Shown in pieces: positions 1 through 7,610 of a stretch of 18,370 bases of DNA (positions within the stretch are counted from its first letter, which is position 1; each line of letters begins with the position of its first letter). The DNA lies in the NCBI GenBank assembly GCA_017408535.1, contig JAFQUL010000197.1, forward strand, positions 1 through 18,370, written 5' to 3'. This DNA is from Clostridia bacterium (GTDB lineage: Bacteria > Bacillota > Clostridia > Oscillospirales > CAG-272). A model generated the notes under the pieces. That model had not been told where the DNA came from. It did no database searches and saw only the letters and a list, made by a program, of their open reading frames with translations. The translations under genes and the position numbers were made by a program.

Positions 1-1081
1 GTGAAGAATCTGCGACAATGATCAATCTTTGGCAGCGAAGCAGTGATCTGGCTGCATCGTGATCAATAACCTTATGGATATTCTTGATAGAGGTATAGTG
101 CATACCGCCACTACGGCGGGTTTCGGGATTCAAAGTAGATTCAAATACCGCACCGAAAATGGTAGGACTAATCTGCGACCAGTCAAAGTCTTCACTTGCA
201 TTATGAAGAAGAAGGTCAACGATTTCCTGGGTGAAATTAGGAATCTCAATATTTTCGTCAGCAAACAGACCGCCGTTTACATAAGGGAACGCTGCCAAAG
301 CGTCATCCATATAAGGATCACGCTCTTCGGTTTTGGTATCAAGCGCACGGAAAAGATCAATGAGCGCACGGCGCACGTCTTTGACAGAAAAACTCTTTAT
401 GTAGTTGTGGAACTTAAGATGACCGCCGAAAATGCCTGCGTCCTCTGCATAAAGGCAGAATACGAGACGGACACAAAGCATATTCAAGCTGCGCAGAGTT
501 TCCTCGCTGTCGGGGTGTATGTACTGCTTCAAAATAGCATCGTACAGTTTGCCGACAAGCTCGCCTGCTTTGATGGAGATATGTTCTTCGTGGTGCAGAA
601 GCTCGCTCTTTTCTTCCACAAGGAACTGTAGACGATAATACTCCTTGCCGAGATCTTTCAGCAAAATGCTCTCAGGCTCACCGGTAGGTTTCTCCATATC
701 GTAAATAAGGAACTCTTCAAAATTGCAGGTTATGATCCAACGAGGACGCTGTGAATAAGGAAGTGCCGCTGAATATCTCTGTGCCTGCTGAAAAGGATTG
801 AGTAAAGATCCATCGGATTGACGTATAGGACTGCGTAAATTGAGTCCTTTCTTTTTCTGCTCAATCAATACGTGAGTAGAGGGAATATGACCATCAATAA
901 AGCTTGTGTGGTCCAGCTTTACTCGTTCCTCAAACAGTATAAACTTTTCGGGTTCTTCAACACCTAACACATCGCGAGCAAGAGAGAGCCAAAATGATTG
1001 ACTGTCACTCTTTTCGTCCCCACGGTCTTTCCAATATTCCGCGAAGGTTTTCGCGGCTCTTTTTCTATCTGCTTCTGTCAT
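1..1081 (-). CDS. MmeI-like (type IIL) restriction-modification protein, N-terminal part
   Basis: Single-chain enzymes of this family cut DNA near an asymmetric site and methylate it with the same polypeptide. The visible 360 codons begin at an ATG with an AGGAG ribosome site six bases upstream and run off the window. Residues 1-140 match an MmeI-type N-terminal nuclease domain, with a PD-(D/E)XK-like constellation D63, E74, K76 in the segment HVLIEQKKK. Residues 150-250 resemble the helical spacer (LNMLCVRLVFCLYAEDAGIF). Around residue 315-335 the block FGAVFESTLNPETRRSGG followed by MHYTS is the usual entry to the methyltransferase domain. SAM-binding and NPPF/Y motifs would lie beyond the edge. 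After KVID the last roughly 20 residues do not look like the family, which normally continues PLFLDEL, so the gene may be interrupted near base 61. It has its own promoter and lies downstream of the lysS terminator. The family call is secure; whether the enzyme is intact is unknown. Confidence 0.82.
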   Translation of the reverse strand, partial: MTEADRKRAAKTFAEYWKDRGDEKSDSQSFWLSLARDVLGVEEPEKFILFEERVKLDHTSFIDGHIPSTHVLIEQKKKGLNLRSPIRQSDGSLLNPFQQAQRYSAALPYSQRPRWIITCNFEEFLIYDMEKPTGEPESILLKDLGKEYYRLQFLVEEKSELLHHEEHISIKAGELVGKLYDAILKQYIHPDSEETLRSLNMLCVRLVFCLYAEDAGIFGGHLKFHNYIKSFSVKDVRRALIDLFRALDTKTEERDPYMDDALAAFPYVNGGLFADENIEIPNFTQEIVDLLLHNASEDFDWSQISPTIFGAVFESTLNPETRRSGGMHYTSIKNIHKVIDHDAARSLLRCQRLIIVADSS

Positions 1082-1119
1082 AATAAGCTCCTAAAGAGTT
1101 TGTAATTGTTATTTACTTT

Positions 1120-1148
1120 ATTCTACCATAAAGAATGGCTTTTTACAA
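1120..1148 (-). promoter_or_regulatory. Sigma-A promoter of the restriction-modification gene
   Basis: On the minus strand, TTGTAA (1148-1143) is followed after exactly 17 bases by TAGAAT (1125-1120). The predicted start of transcription near 1113 gives a leader of about 30 bases before the AGGAG site (1092-1088) and the ATG at 1081. This is inferred from consensus matching only. Confidence 0.6.
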
Positions 1149-1172
1149 TAGAAACACTTGATTCATCTATTT

Positions 1173-1229
1173 ACGACACGTATTTGTCGTGAGGGTTTGG
1201 AATAGTCAAAAAGTCATTTGTCGCAAATG
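1173..1229. repeat. Small inverted and direct repeats upstream of the restriction-modification promoter
   Basis: ACGACA (1173-1178) and TGTCGT (1185-1190) form an inverted repeat with a 6-base spacer. CATTTG and CAAATG (1215-1229) form another around TCG. The octamer ATTTGTCG occurs in both (1182-1189 and 1216-1223), 34 bases apart. They lie between the lysS terminator and the -35 box, so they could be operator sites or remnants of terminators. Confidence 0.4.
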
Positions 1230-1264
1230 CCGTAAACGTTATTTTTTCGAAGCGTTTTCGATTA

Positions 1265-1300
1265 ACAAAAAACCGCAAACGCTGTTAACAGCGTTTGCGG
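1265..1300 (-). terminator. Rho-independent terminator after lysS
   Basis: Positions 1273-1300 are a perfect 28-base palindrome (CCGCAAACGCTGTT and its complement). On the minus strand it is followed at once by TTTTTTGTT. It begins 14 bases after the lysS stop codon and so closes the lysS-containing transcription unit. Confidence 0.93.
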
Positions 1301-1314
1301 CATGAGACATAACA

Positions 1315-2820
1315 TTATTCTGAAAGCGACTTCATAGTCGGAAAGAGCAGAACGTCTCTGATTGCTGCAGAGTCGGTGAAGAGCATGCAGAGGCGGTCGA
1401 TACCGTAACCGATACCGCCCGTGGGGGGCATACCGATCTCAAGGGCGTTCATAAAGTCCTCGTCGGTGCGGTTTGCTTCCTCGTCGCCTTGGGCAAGAAG
1501 CTCCTCCTGAGCCTTGAATCTTTCTCTCTGGTCGATAGGATCGTTAAGCTCGGAATATGCGTTACACATCTCCCAGCCGTTCATGAACATCTCAAAACGC
1601 TCAACGTATGCGGGATCGTCGGGCTTCTTCTTTGTGAGAGGAGAGATCTCGATGGGATGATCCATAACGAAGGTGGGCTGTATAAGATGCTTTTCTGCGA
1701 ACTCCTCAAAGAAAAGAGCGAGGATGTCGCCCTTCTTGTGGCGATCCTCAAATTCAACGTGATGCTCCTTAGCGATAGCTTTCGCTTCCTCGTCTGAGTG
1801 GATATCATTAAAGTCAACGCCTGCGTACTTCTTGACGGCGTCGATCATAGTGATACGCTCAAAGGGCTTGCCCAGATCCATCTCAATACCGTTGTATACG
1901 ATGGTGGTAGTGCCGAGAACCTCTTTTGCTACGTGACGGAACATATTCTCTGTAAGGTCCATCATACCGTGATAGTCGGTATATGCCTGGTACAGCTCCA
2001 TAAGGGTGAACTCGGGGTTATGACGGGTATCAAGACCCTCGTTACGGAATACACGGCCGATCTCGTATACTCTCTCAAGACCGCCTACGATAAGTCTCTT
2101 GAGATAAAGCTCAAGTGATATGCGGAGCTTAAGATCCTCGTCAAGTGCGTTAAAATGAGTCTCAAAGGGTCTTGCCGCCGCACCGCCTGCATTTGATACA
2201 AGCATAGGGGTCTCAACCTCCATAAAGCCGAGACTGTCAAGATAACGTCTGATAGAGGTGATGATACGGGAACGGGTGATAAAGGTCTTTTTAACGTCGG
2301 GATTCATTATAAGGTCAACGTAACGCTGGCGGTAACGCATATCGGTGTTGGTAAGACCGTGATACTTCTCGGGAAGGATCTGAAGGCTCTTGGTGAGCAG
2401 GGTAACAGTAGCGGCATGGATACTGATCTCACCGGTCTTGGTTCTGAATACCTCACCGGTAATACCTACGATATCGCCGATATCCATCTTCTTGAAATCC
2501 TTATACGCATCTTCTCCAAGGCTGTCACGGGCAACGTACGCCTGAATGGAGCCTTCAAGGTCCTGCACGTTACAGAAGGATGCCTTGCCCATGATTCTCT
2601 TTGACATCATACGGCCGGCAACAGAGACTGTCTTACCCTCAAGGGACTCAAAATTGTCCTTTACCTCAAGGGAATGATGTGTAACATCGTACTTTGTGAT
2701 CTTGAAGGGGTCTTTATCTGCGCTCTGAAGCTCTGCCAGCTTCTCGCGTCTTATTTTAAGTAACTCGTTGAGATTGGGCTCGGCATTTGCCGGCTGATTG
2801 TTACGAACTTCCTCGCTCAT
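1315..2820 (-). CDS. lysS: Lysyl-tRNA synthetase, class II
   Basis: Charges tRNA-Lys with lysine using ATP, in the cytoplasm. At 501 residues it has the usual length of bacterial LysS. An OB-fold anticodon-binding domain occupies roughly residues 60-145. The class II core follows: motif 1 around residues 183-206 (ending FMEVETPML), motif 2 around 250-275 (RVYEIGRVFRNEGLDTRHNP, then EFTLMELYQAY), and motif 3 near 465-495 (GGIGYGIDRLCMLF). The ATG is preceded by GAAAGGA at a normal distance. greA ends 33 bases upstream, and a strong terminator lies just downstream, so lysS is the last gene of the ftsE-ftsX-M23-S41-greA-lysS run. No T-box leader is present in the short gap, which fits expression as part of the operon. 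The identity is secure. Confidence 0.98.
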   Translation of the reverse strand: MSEEVRNNQPANAEPNLNELLKIRREKLAELQSADKDPFKITKYDVTHHSLEVKDNFESLEGKTVSVAGRMMSKRIMGKASFCNVQDLEGSIQAYVARDSLGEDAYKDFKKMDIGDIVGITGEVFRTKTGEISIHAATVTLLTKSLQILPEKYHGLTNTDMRYRQRYVDLIMNPDVKKTFITRSRIITSIRRYLDSLGFMEVETPMLVSNAGGAAARPFETHFNALDEDLKLRISLELYLKRLIVGGLERVYEIGRVFRNEGLDTRHNPEFTLMELYQAYTDYHGMMDLTENMFRHVAKEVLGTTTIVYNGIEMDLGKPFERITMIDAVKKYAGVDFNDIHSDEEAKAIAKEHHVEFEDRHKKGDILALFFEEFAEKHLIQPTFVMDHPIEISPLTKKKPDDPAYVERFEMFMNGWEMCNAYSELNDPIDQRERFKAQEELLAQGDEEANRTDEDFMNALEIGMPPTGGIGYGIDRLCMLFTDSAAIRDVLLFPTMKSLSE

Positions 2821-2853
2821 TTTTATAATCCTTTCGCTGAATTTACTGTGACG

Positions 2854-3333
2854 TTATTGTGCTCTCTCTACGCTGAGGATCTCGAAATCCATATCGCCTG
2901 CGGGAGAGTGTACGGTAACTGTGTCACCCTTCTTTGCACCGATAAGTGCGGCACCGATGGGGGACTGATCGGAGATCTTACCGCTTAAAGCGTCGGTCTG
3001 GTTGGAGCCGACGATGTGATATACCTTCTCAACACCAAGCTTAAGATTATTTATCTTAACGATGGAGCCAAGGTGAACTGTGTCGGATGCAATGTCGCTG
3101 TCCTTGATGACCTTTGCGTTTTTGATGAGCTCTTCAAGCTCTGCAATGCGGGCTTCAACCTTTGCCTGCTCATTTTTTGCCTCGTCGTACTCACTGTTCT
3201 CGGAAAGGTCTCCGTAAGAACGCGCGATCACCAGCTGCTCCTTAACTTCGGGGCGGCGGGTCGTCATCAGGTAATCGAGTTCGTCAACAAGGCTCTTATA
3301 GCCCTCTTCGGTGTAAAGCATTTCTTTAGCCAT
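2854..3333 (-). CDS. greA: Transcription elongation factor GreA
   Basis: GreA enters the secondary channel of RNA polymerase and stimulates cleavage of backtracked transcripts, releasing stalled complexes. The 159-residue protein is full length. Residues 1-75 form the N-terminal coiled coil, including the conserved stretch ARSYGDLSENSEYDEAKNEQ. The C-terminal FKBP-like domain follows, with the family segment ISDQSPIGAALIGAKKGDTV near residues 120-140. An AGGAG ribosome site precedes the ATG. It lies 36 bases after the S41 protease gene and 33 bases before lysS, all on the same strand, so co-transcription is very likely. The greA-lysS pairing is familiar in clostridial genomes (family knowledge, not tested here). 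Confidence 0.97.
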   Translation of the reverse strand: MAKEMLYTEEGYKSLVDELDYLMTTRRPEVKEQLVIARSYGDLSENSEYDEAKNEQAKVEARIAELEELIKNAKVIKDSDIASDTVHLGSIVKINNLKLGVEKVYHIVGSNQTDALSGKISDQSPIGAALIGAKKGDTVTVHSPAGDMDFEILSVERAQ

Positions 3334-3369
3334 TTTCTTATATCTCCTTACGGTTCATTATATTACTTA

Positions 3370-4632
3370 TTATTCGGTGAGAGCCTTAACAGCCGCCATA
3401 AGCTGGTTGTCGTCCTCATCTTTTATCTTATATATGCTGACGCCGCTGAGACTCTCATCAAGCTCTACTACAACGTCAGGGGTGATTCCTACTCCGTCAT
3501 AATTGTCAGAGAAGGGAGGGGCGTACATTGCGGTGGACAGCTTAAGTCCGGTACCGTCTCCAAGGTTCAGAATACTTTGCATAGAGCCCTTACCGAAGGT
3601 GGTAGTACCTACAAGAGTTACGTTCTTAAGCAATCCCTTATCAGCGTAATCTTTAAGTGCCGCGGAGAACAGCTCAGCGGCTGATGCAGTATTACCGTTT
3701 GTCAGTACCGCTATGGGGATCTCAAAGTATTCCTCACCGGAGTAGATAGCACCTTCCTCTGTGCCGTCACGGTTCATAACTCTGATGATGGGGCCTGAGG
3801 GAAGCAGAAAATCAAGAACGTTACAGATGACGTTCAGATCTCCTCCGGGATTGTTTCTTACGTCAACGATAAGCTTATCAACACCATCTTTGGTGAAGCT
3901 TTCAACTGCCGATAAAAACTGTTCGGCGGCCTTGCCGTTGAAGCCGTCTATACGGATGATACCGATCGTCTTATCACCTTCATAAACGTGGCTGAATACA
4001 TCTTGAGTGATTATCTTCTTCCTCGTAATTGAGAAGGGAATGGACTCGGTCTCGCCGTCAGAATTTTTTCTGTAAACCGAGAAATTGGCGTTTGTACCTT
4101 CTTCGCCCAGCATAAGGTCTACGGCAACGTCATAGCCCACCTCGGTAACGCTCTTGTCCTCTACCAGATATATCAGATCTCCTATCTGAAGCTCTGACTC
4201 TGATGCGGGGGAATTTTCAATGATATTTACTATTTCAATATATCCGTTTACTGTGTCGTATATAACGTGAATGCCGATGCCTACCATATTGCCTACAGCA
4301 GCTTCTGTGTAGGAAGAATATGTTTCTTCATTCATATAAGCTGAATATCGGTCTCCGGTGCCGGCAGCGTATCCGTAGATAACGTAATCAAGTATTTTGT
4401 CATAGTCAAGCTTACCGATGTAGCTCTCTCTGTATTTACCGTCAATTACCGCCAGCTTATCTATTACTTTCTGCAGATCCTCGTTATACTGAACGTCGTT
4501 TGTGTCTTGCGGCGGAGGATCGGCTCTGTCTGTGACCAATACGTATGTTGTCATAAAGGTAACAAGACATAGAGCGATAGCTGTGAAGATAAATATAGGT
4601 AGAGAGATCTTAATTGGCTTGTTTTTTGACAT
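3370..4632 (-). CDS. S41 family C-terminal processing peptidase (CtpA-like)
   Basis: A membrane-anchored, outward-facing serine protease of the tail-specific (CTP) family. The N-terminus has one hydrophobic segment (about residues 8-33) after a basic start. A PDZ domain spans roughly 105-195 and the S41 core about 215-395. The catalytic dyad is visible: Ser317 in NGNTASAAELF and Lys348 in TTTFGKGSMQ. DVRNNPGG (257-264) is a family hallmark. I start the gene at the ATG at 4632, preceded by GAAAGG, giving 420 residues. An upstream in-frame TTG at 4671 would add 13 atypical residues containing a GC-rich palindrome and has no good ribosome site. The gene starts 42 bases after the M23 hydrolase gene. 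Its position in the ftsEX operon suggests it trims a cell-envelope partner, perhaps the hydrolase. That substrate is inference. Confidence 0.93.
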   Translation of the reverse strand: MSKNKPIKISLPIFIFTAIALCLVTFMTTYVLVTDRADPPPQDTNDVQYNEDLQKVIDKLAVIDGKYRESYIGKLDYDKILDYVIYGYAAGTGDRYSAYMNEETYSSYTEAAVGNMVGIGIHVIYDTVNGYIEIVNIIENSPASESELQIGDLIYLVEDKSVTEVGYDVAVDLMLGEEGTNANFSVYRKNSDGETESIPFSITRKKIITQDVFSHVYEGDKTIGIIRIDGFNGKAAEQFLSAVESFTKDGVDKLIVDVRNNPGGDLNVICNVLDFLLPSGPIIRVMNRDGTEEGAIYSGEEYFEIPIAVLTNGNTASAAELFSAALKDYADKGLLKNVTLVGTTTFGKGSMQSILNLGDGTGLKLSTAMYAPPFSDNYDGVGITPDVVVELDESLSGVSIYKIKDEDDNQLMAAVKALTE

Positions 4633-4644
4633 GGTACACCTTTC

Positions 4645-4658
4645 TCCGCCCGGGCGGA
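4645..4658 (-). promoter_or_regulatory. GC-rich palindrome abutting the ribosome site of the S41 protease gene
   Basis: TCCGCCCGGGCGGA is a perfect 14-base palindrome lying immediately upstream of the GAAAGG ribosome site. It is GC-rich in an otherwise AT-leaning gap. As RNA it would form a 5-bp stem with a CCGG loop. It could modulate translation or mRNA stability between the hydrolase and protease genes; no U-run follows, so it is not a typical terminator. Confidence 0.45.
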
Positions 4659-4674
4659 ACGGTTTTAGCAATGA

Positions 4675-5862
4675 TTACGGCTGACTTACGATAAGCAGGG
4701 GGTCATAACGCACGCCGTTTACGCGGTACTCAAAGTGACAGTGTACACCGGTAGAGGTACCGGTGGTACCTGCCTTGGCGATTATCTGACCCTGGGAAAC
4801 ATAGTCACCGGCCTTAACAACAAGTGATTCGTTATGGGCATAGAGTGTTGACTTTCCTCCGCCATGGTCAATTACAACGTAGTTACCGTAGCTGCGGTGA
4901 TGCTCAGCTACTATGACCTTACCGCCGTTGGATGCGTATACGTTTGTGTTAAGCGCGCAGGGAATATCTATTGCCTGGTGCACATCCCAGTATCCGAACA
5001 GCCATCTGCCGCCGAAGGGGGAGGAGATTCGGGAATACTGTGCGGGAAGAGGCCAGATAAACTCACCGCCGATATAGACATTATCCTTACTCATGAGCTG
5101 CTGGATATAATCCTCAAGCTCTGCGCTCTTCTTTTCCTCTTCGTCCTTCTGTGCCTTGTATTCGGCATACCATTCTGCGTATTCCGCTCTCAGATCTGCT
5201 CTGATCTTATCAACTCTTGCACGGCTGTCATCAAGAGATTTCTTTTCTTCTTCGAGCTCAAGGGAATATTTGTCCTGGAGTTCTTTTGCGGCCTCAAGCT
5301 GCTGCTTCTGAAACTCGTATTCCGCTTTCTGCTCCATATAGTCCTTCATAAGTCTATTATCGTACTCAGCCATAGCACTTATGTATTCAAAACGAACAAG
5401 GAAATCGGTAAAGTTCTCTGAGCCGAATATTATTTCAAGCTCAGATACGTCTCCTTCCTCAAATGCGATACGGACACGGTTTTTGAAACGCTGATACTGC
5501 TCTGCAATATCGGCTTCTTTTTCTGCGATCTCAAGAGTCTTGTCATCTATCTGGGTATTAAGCTCTGAGATAAGAAGATTTGTCTGTTCTATCTTCTGAG
5601 ATGTAAGCTCGATCTGCTCGTCGATCAGTGCGGCTTCCTCGTCAGCGGCTTTCTGCTCACTGCTGATGGAATTAAGCTTTTTCTGTGTTTCCTTCATCTG
5701 CTGCTTGAGCTTCTCAATAGCAGCCTCGTATGACTGGATAGTTGCATTGTTGTATCCCGCCGCCTGAATGGGAGCGGAAGAGGGAAGTGCGAGAAATAAT
5801 GAGCACACTGTCACAAGTGTGAGCGCTATCGATATTACTTTTACGGTGAGCGATCTTCTCAT
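4675..5862 (-). CDS. Secreted coiled-coil M23 murein hydrolase (EnvC/NlpD-like), FtsEX partner
   Basis: A peptidoglycan-acting protein probably gated by FtsEX at the division site. Residues 1-34 are a signal peptide (basic MRRSLTVK, a hydrophobic core, likely cleavage after PIQA). Residues 38-260 are almost entirely charged heptad-like coiled coil, the part that binds the FtsX outer loop in EnvC and PcsB. Residues 268-385 are a LytM/M23 metalloprotease domain with an intact zinc site: H295 and D299 in HQAID, H343 in LYAH, and H374/H376 in HCHFE. The catalytic set is complete, so unlike many regulatory LytM proteins (E. coli EnvC itself is degenerate) this one could cleave peptide cross-links itself. 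It follows ftsX by 36 bases. Bacillus and Streptococcus use NlpC/P60 or CHAP enzymes in this role, so the M23 domain is a lineage variation. Confidence 0.92.
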   Translation of the reverse strand: MRRSLTVKVISIALTLVTVCSLFLALPSSAPIQAAGYNNATIQSYEAAIEKLKQQMKETQKKLNSISSEQKAADEEAALIDEQIELTSQKIEQTNLLISELNTQIDDKTLEIAEKEADIAEQYQRFKNRVRIAFEEGDVSELEIIFGSENFTDFLVRFEYISAMAEYDNRLMKDYMEQKAEYEFQKQQLEAAKELQDKYSLELEEEKKSLDDSRARVDKIRADLRAEYAEWYAEYKAQKDEEEKKSAELEDYIQQLMSKDNVYIGGEFIWPLPAQYSRISSPFGGRWLFGYWDVHQAIDIPCALNTNVYASNGGKVIVAEHHRSYGNYVVIDHGGGKSTLYAHNESLVVKAGDYVSQGQIIAKAGTTGTSTGVHCHFEYRVNGVRYDPLLIVSQP

Positions 5863-5898
5863 ATTATATCCTTTCAGTTTACTGTTTTTGCGTACCTC

Positions 5899-6792
5899 TT
5901 ATGCCTTAAGATACTTTCTCAGAGATGCGCAGCTTCCGATTATACCTGTCAGAACACCTATGATGACAAAGCCTGCAAGCACCACCGTGTTGATTTCCGA
6001 AAAAGGAAGAATAGTTATCATATCTATTCCGGACATACCGTTGGTCTCTATATATCTGTATATCAACCATACAATAAGATATGCGACGCCGCTTGAAAGC
6101 AGACCGATTATTATTCCTTCAAAAATGAACGGCAGTGTAATAAACCATCCTGATGCGCCGATATAACGCATTATTTCTATCTCACTTCTGCGGGCAAAGA
6201 CCGCAAGCTTGATAGTATTTACTATAACGAAAATACTTACAAGCAGGAGTATGCCAAGGAACCATATACCGACAAGAGAAATACTGTTCTTGATGCTGTC
6301 AATGGTCTTAGCGACCTGCATTCTGTTGTTGACCTTATAGATGCCCTCAATATGGTCAAGCTGATATTTGATGGTTGATGCCTGTGAAGGATCATCGTAC
6401 TTGACGTGGAAGGTGTCGGGAAGGGGGTTTTCGTCACCCTCAAGCTCGGCGTAAGCATCACCGAATTCACCTGCGTTTTCCTTGAGACCCTCAAGCGCTT
6501 CATCCTTTGTTACGTGAATGACCTCAACAACGTCGTCAAGCTCGTTGATCTGGGTTTTTATCGATTCGATCTCTTCATCGGTAAGCTTATAGTCTACAAA
6601 CGCGACCATTTCATTCATGAGACCGAGATTCTTAACGTTGGCATTTATGTTGAATATAATGAGCACGAAACCGCCGATAACGATAAGGCAGCTCATAAGC
6701 ACGGTTACCGATGCCAGCGACATTACGCCGTTTCGCCATAAGCTCTTGAAGCTTTCACCGATCAGGTATGTAAGACTGTATCTCTTTTTCAT
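5899..6792 (-). CDS. ftsX: Cell division ABC transporter permease FtsX
   Basis: The membrane half of the FtsEX complex, which transmits ATP hydrolysis by FtsE to an extracellular cell-wall hydrolase rather than moving a substrate. The 297-residue protein has the standard layout. A short cytoplasmic start (MKKRYSLTYLIGESFKSLWR) is followed by a membrane segment at about 22-47, an extracellular domain at about 50-165, and three more membrane segments near 170-195, 218-245 and 268-290. The motif RRSEIEIMRYIGAS after the second segment is the conserved cytoplasmic coupling region. Its ATG overlaps the ftsE stop (ATGA), indicating translational coupling. The M23 hydrolase gene follows by 36 bases and is the predicted partner. 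Confidence 0.97.
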   Translation of the reverse strand: MKKRYSLTYLIGESFKSLWRNGVMSLASVTVLMSCLIVIGGFVLIIFNINANVKNLGLMNEMVAFVDYKLTDEEIESIKTQINELDDVVEVIHVTKDEALEGLKENAGEFGDAYAELEGDENPLPDTFHVKYDDPSQASTIKYQLDHIEGIYKVNNRMQVAKTIDSIKNSISLVGIWFLGILLLVSIFVIVNTIKLAVFARRSEIEIMRYIGASGWFITLPFIFEGIIIGLLSSGVAYLIVWLIYRYIETNGMSGIDMITILPFSEINTVVLAGFVIIGVLTGIIGSCASLRKYLKA

Positions 6793-7466
6793 TCGAACAT
6801 ACCTCCCACGTGATCGTCAACTACCTTACCGTCACTGAGAGTGATAACTCTCTTCTGGAAATAGTCAACCAACTTCTGATCGTGAGTAACCACGATAACG
6901 GTCTTGTCGAGACGGTTGATCTTCATAAGAAGATTCATGATCTCCATACTCATATGAGGATCTATATTACCGGTGGGCTCGTCCGCGATAATGATCTTGG
7001 GATTGTTTGCAAGTGCACGTGCAAGTGCAACGCGCTGCTTCTCACCGCCGGAAAGCTCGCTAGGGAAACAGTCGAATTTATCGTAAAGGTTAACGGTACT
7101 GAGAATAGCCGGAACACGCTTTCTGATCTTCTTGGCGGGAGTACCTACTGCTCTCATGGCAAATGCCACGTTCTCATATACTGTTTTATTGGGAAGAAGA
7201 CGGAAATCCTGGAATACCACGCCTAACTCACGTCTGTAGCGGGGAACTTTATAGTTTCTCATCTTGGTAAGATCGTGATTATTGACAAAAACCTGACCGG
7301 AGGTAACGATCTCCTCGCGGAGAAGAAGCTTCATAAGCGTACTTTTACCGGCACCTGAGTGACCCACGATGAATACAAATTCACCGTCATCAACGTGAAA
7401 ATCTACTCCGCCGAGAGCTACGACGCCGTTACTGTAAACTTTTTTTACGTTTTTGAAGTCGATCAT
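6789..7466 (-). CDS. ftsE: Cell division ATP-binding protein FtsE
   Basis: The cytoplasmic ATPase of the FtsEX complex, which drives conformational change in FtsX and so activates septal peptidoglycan hydrolysis. All ABC motifs are intact in the 225-residue chain: Walker A GHSGAGKST (35-43), Q-loop in VFQDFRLL (85-91), signature LSGGEKQ (138-144), Walker B IIIADEPTGNID (158-169) and H-loop His195. The start MIDFKNVKKVYSNGVVAL is typical of FtsE. The best ribosome site, AAAGGA at 7486-7481, is 14 bases from the ATG, an unusually long spacing that suggests modest initiation. The gene follows a 153-base gap with strong folding potential and appears to be the first gene of the six-gene unit ending at lysS. 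Confidence 0.97.
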   Translation of the reverse strand: MIDFKNVKKVYSNGVVALGGVDFHVDDGEFVFIVGHSGAGKSTLMKLLLREEIVTSGQVFVNNHDLTKMRNYKVPRYRRELGVVFQDFRLLPNKTVYENVAFAMRAVGTPAKKIRKRVPAILSTVNLYDKFDCFPSELSGGEKQRVALARALANNPKIIIADEPTGNIDPHMSMEIMNLLMKINRLDKTVIVVTHDQKLVDYFQKRVITLSDGKVVDDHVGGMFE

Positions 7467-7512
7467 AAACTTCGCAGTTTTCCTTTCATAATATTAAAAA
7501 CAATATCTCGCT

Positions 7513-7610
7513 GCCGCAGTAAAATCATTATTGCAACAACGTGGCTGTCCCCATGAATACTTATGATCTACAGCCCTGCGGCGTAAATGCAAAAACTAAT
7601 GGGAACAGCC
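7513..7610 (-). ncRNA. Structured leader or small RNA candidate upstream of ftsE
   Basis: In minus-strand RNA, GGCTGTTCCCAT (7610-7599) can pair over 12 positions with ATGGGGACAGCC (7554-7543), with one G-U wobble that would be an A-C clash on the other strand. A second GGCTGT (7575-7570) competes for the same ACAGCC. Directly before it, GCCGCAG (7582-7576) can pair with CTGCGGC (7519-7513). The alternatives are mutually exclusive, as in riboswitches and attenuators. I do not recognise a named RNA family. No clear U-run or promoter is visible, so it could be the 3' end of the regulator mRNA or the 5' leader of ftsE. The folding was judged by eye. Confidence 0.4.

Noticed and set aside
59..631. 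Open frame of 190 codons on the plus strand
   Set aside because: It lies opposite the restriction-modification gene, whose minus-strand reading has clear family motifs; it has no recognisable domain.
3016..3684. 222-codon plus-strand frame with hydrophobic segments
   Set aside because: It is antisense to greA and the S41 protease gene, and has no supporting ribosome site or motif.
4633..4671. TTG start that would lengthen the S41 protease by 13 residues
   Set aside because: It leaves only three bases after the M23 stop codon, lacks a good ribosome site, and encodes an atypical leader; the ATG at 4632 has a clear ribosome site.
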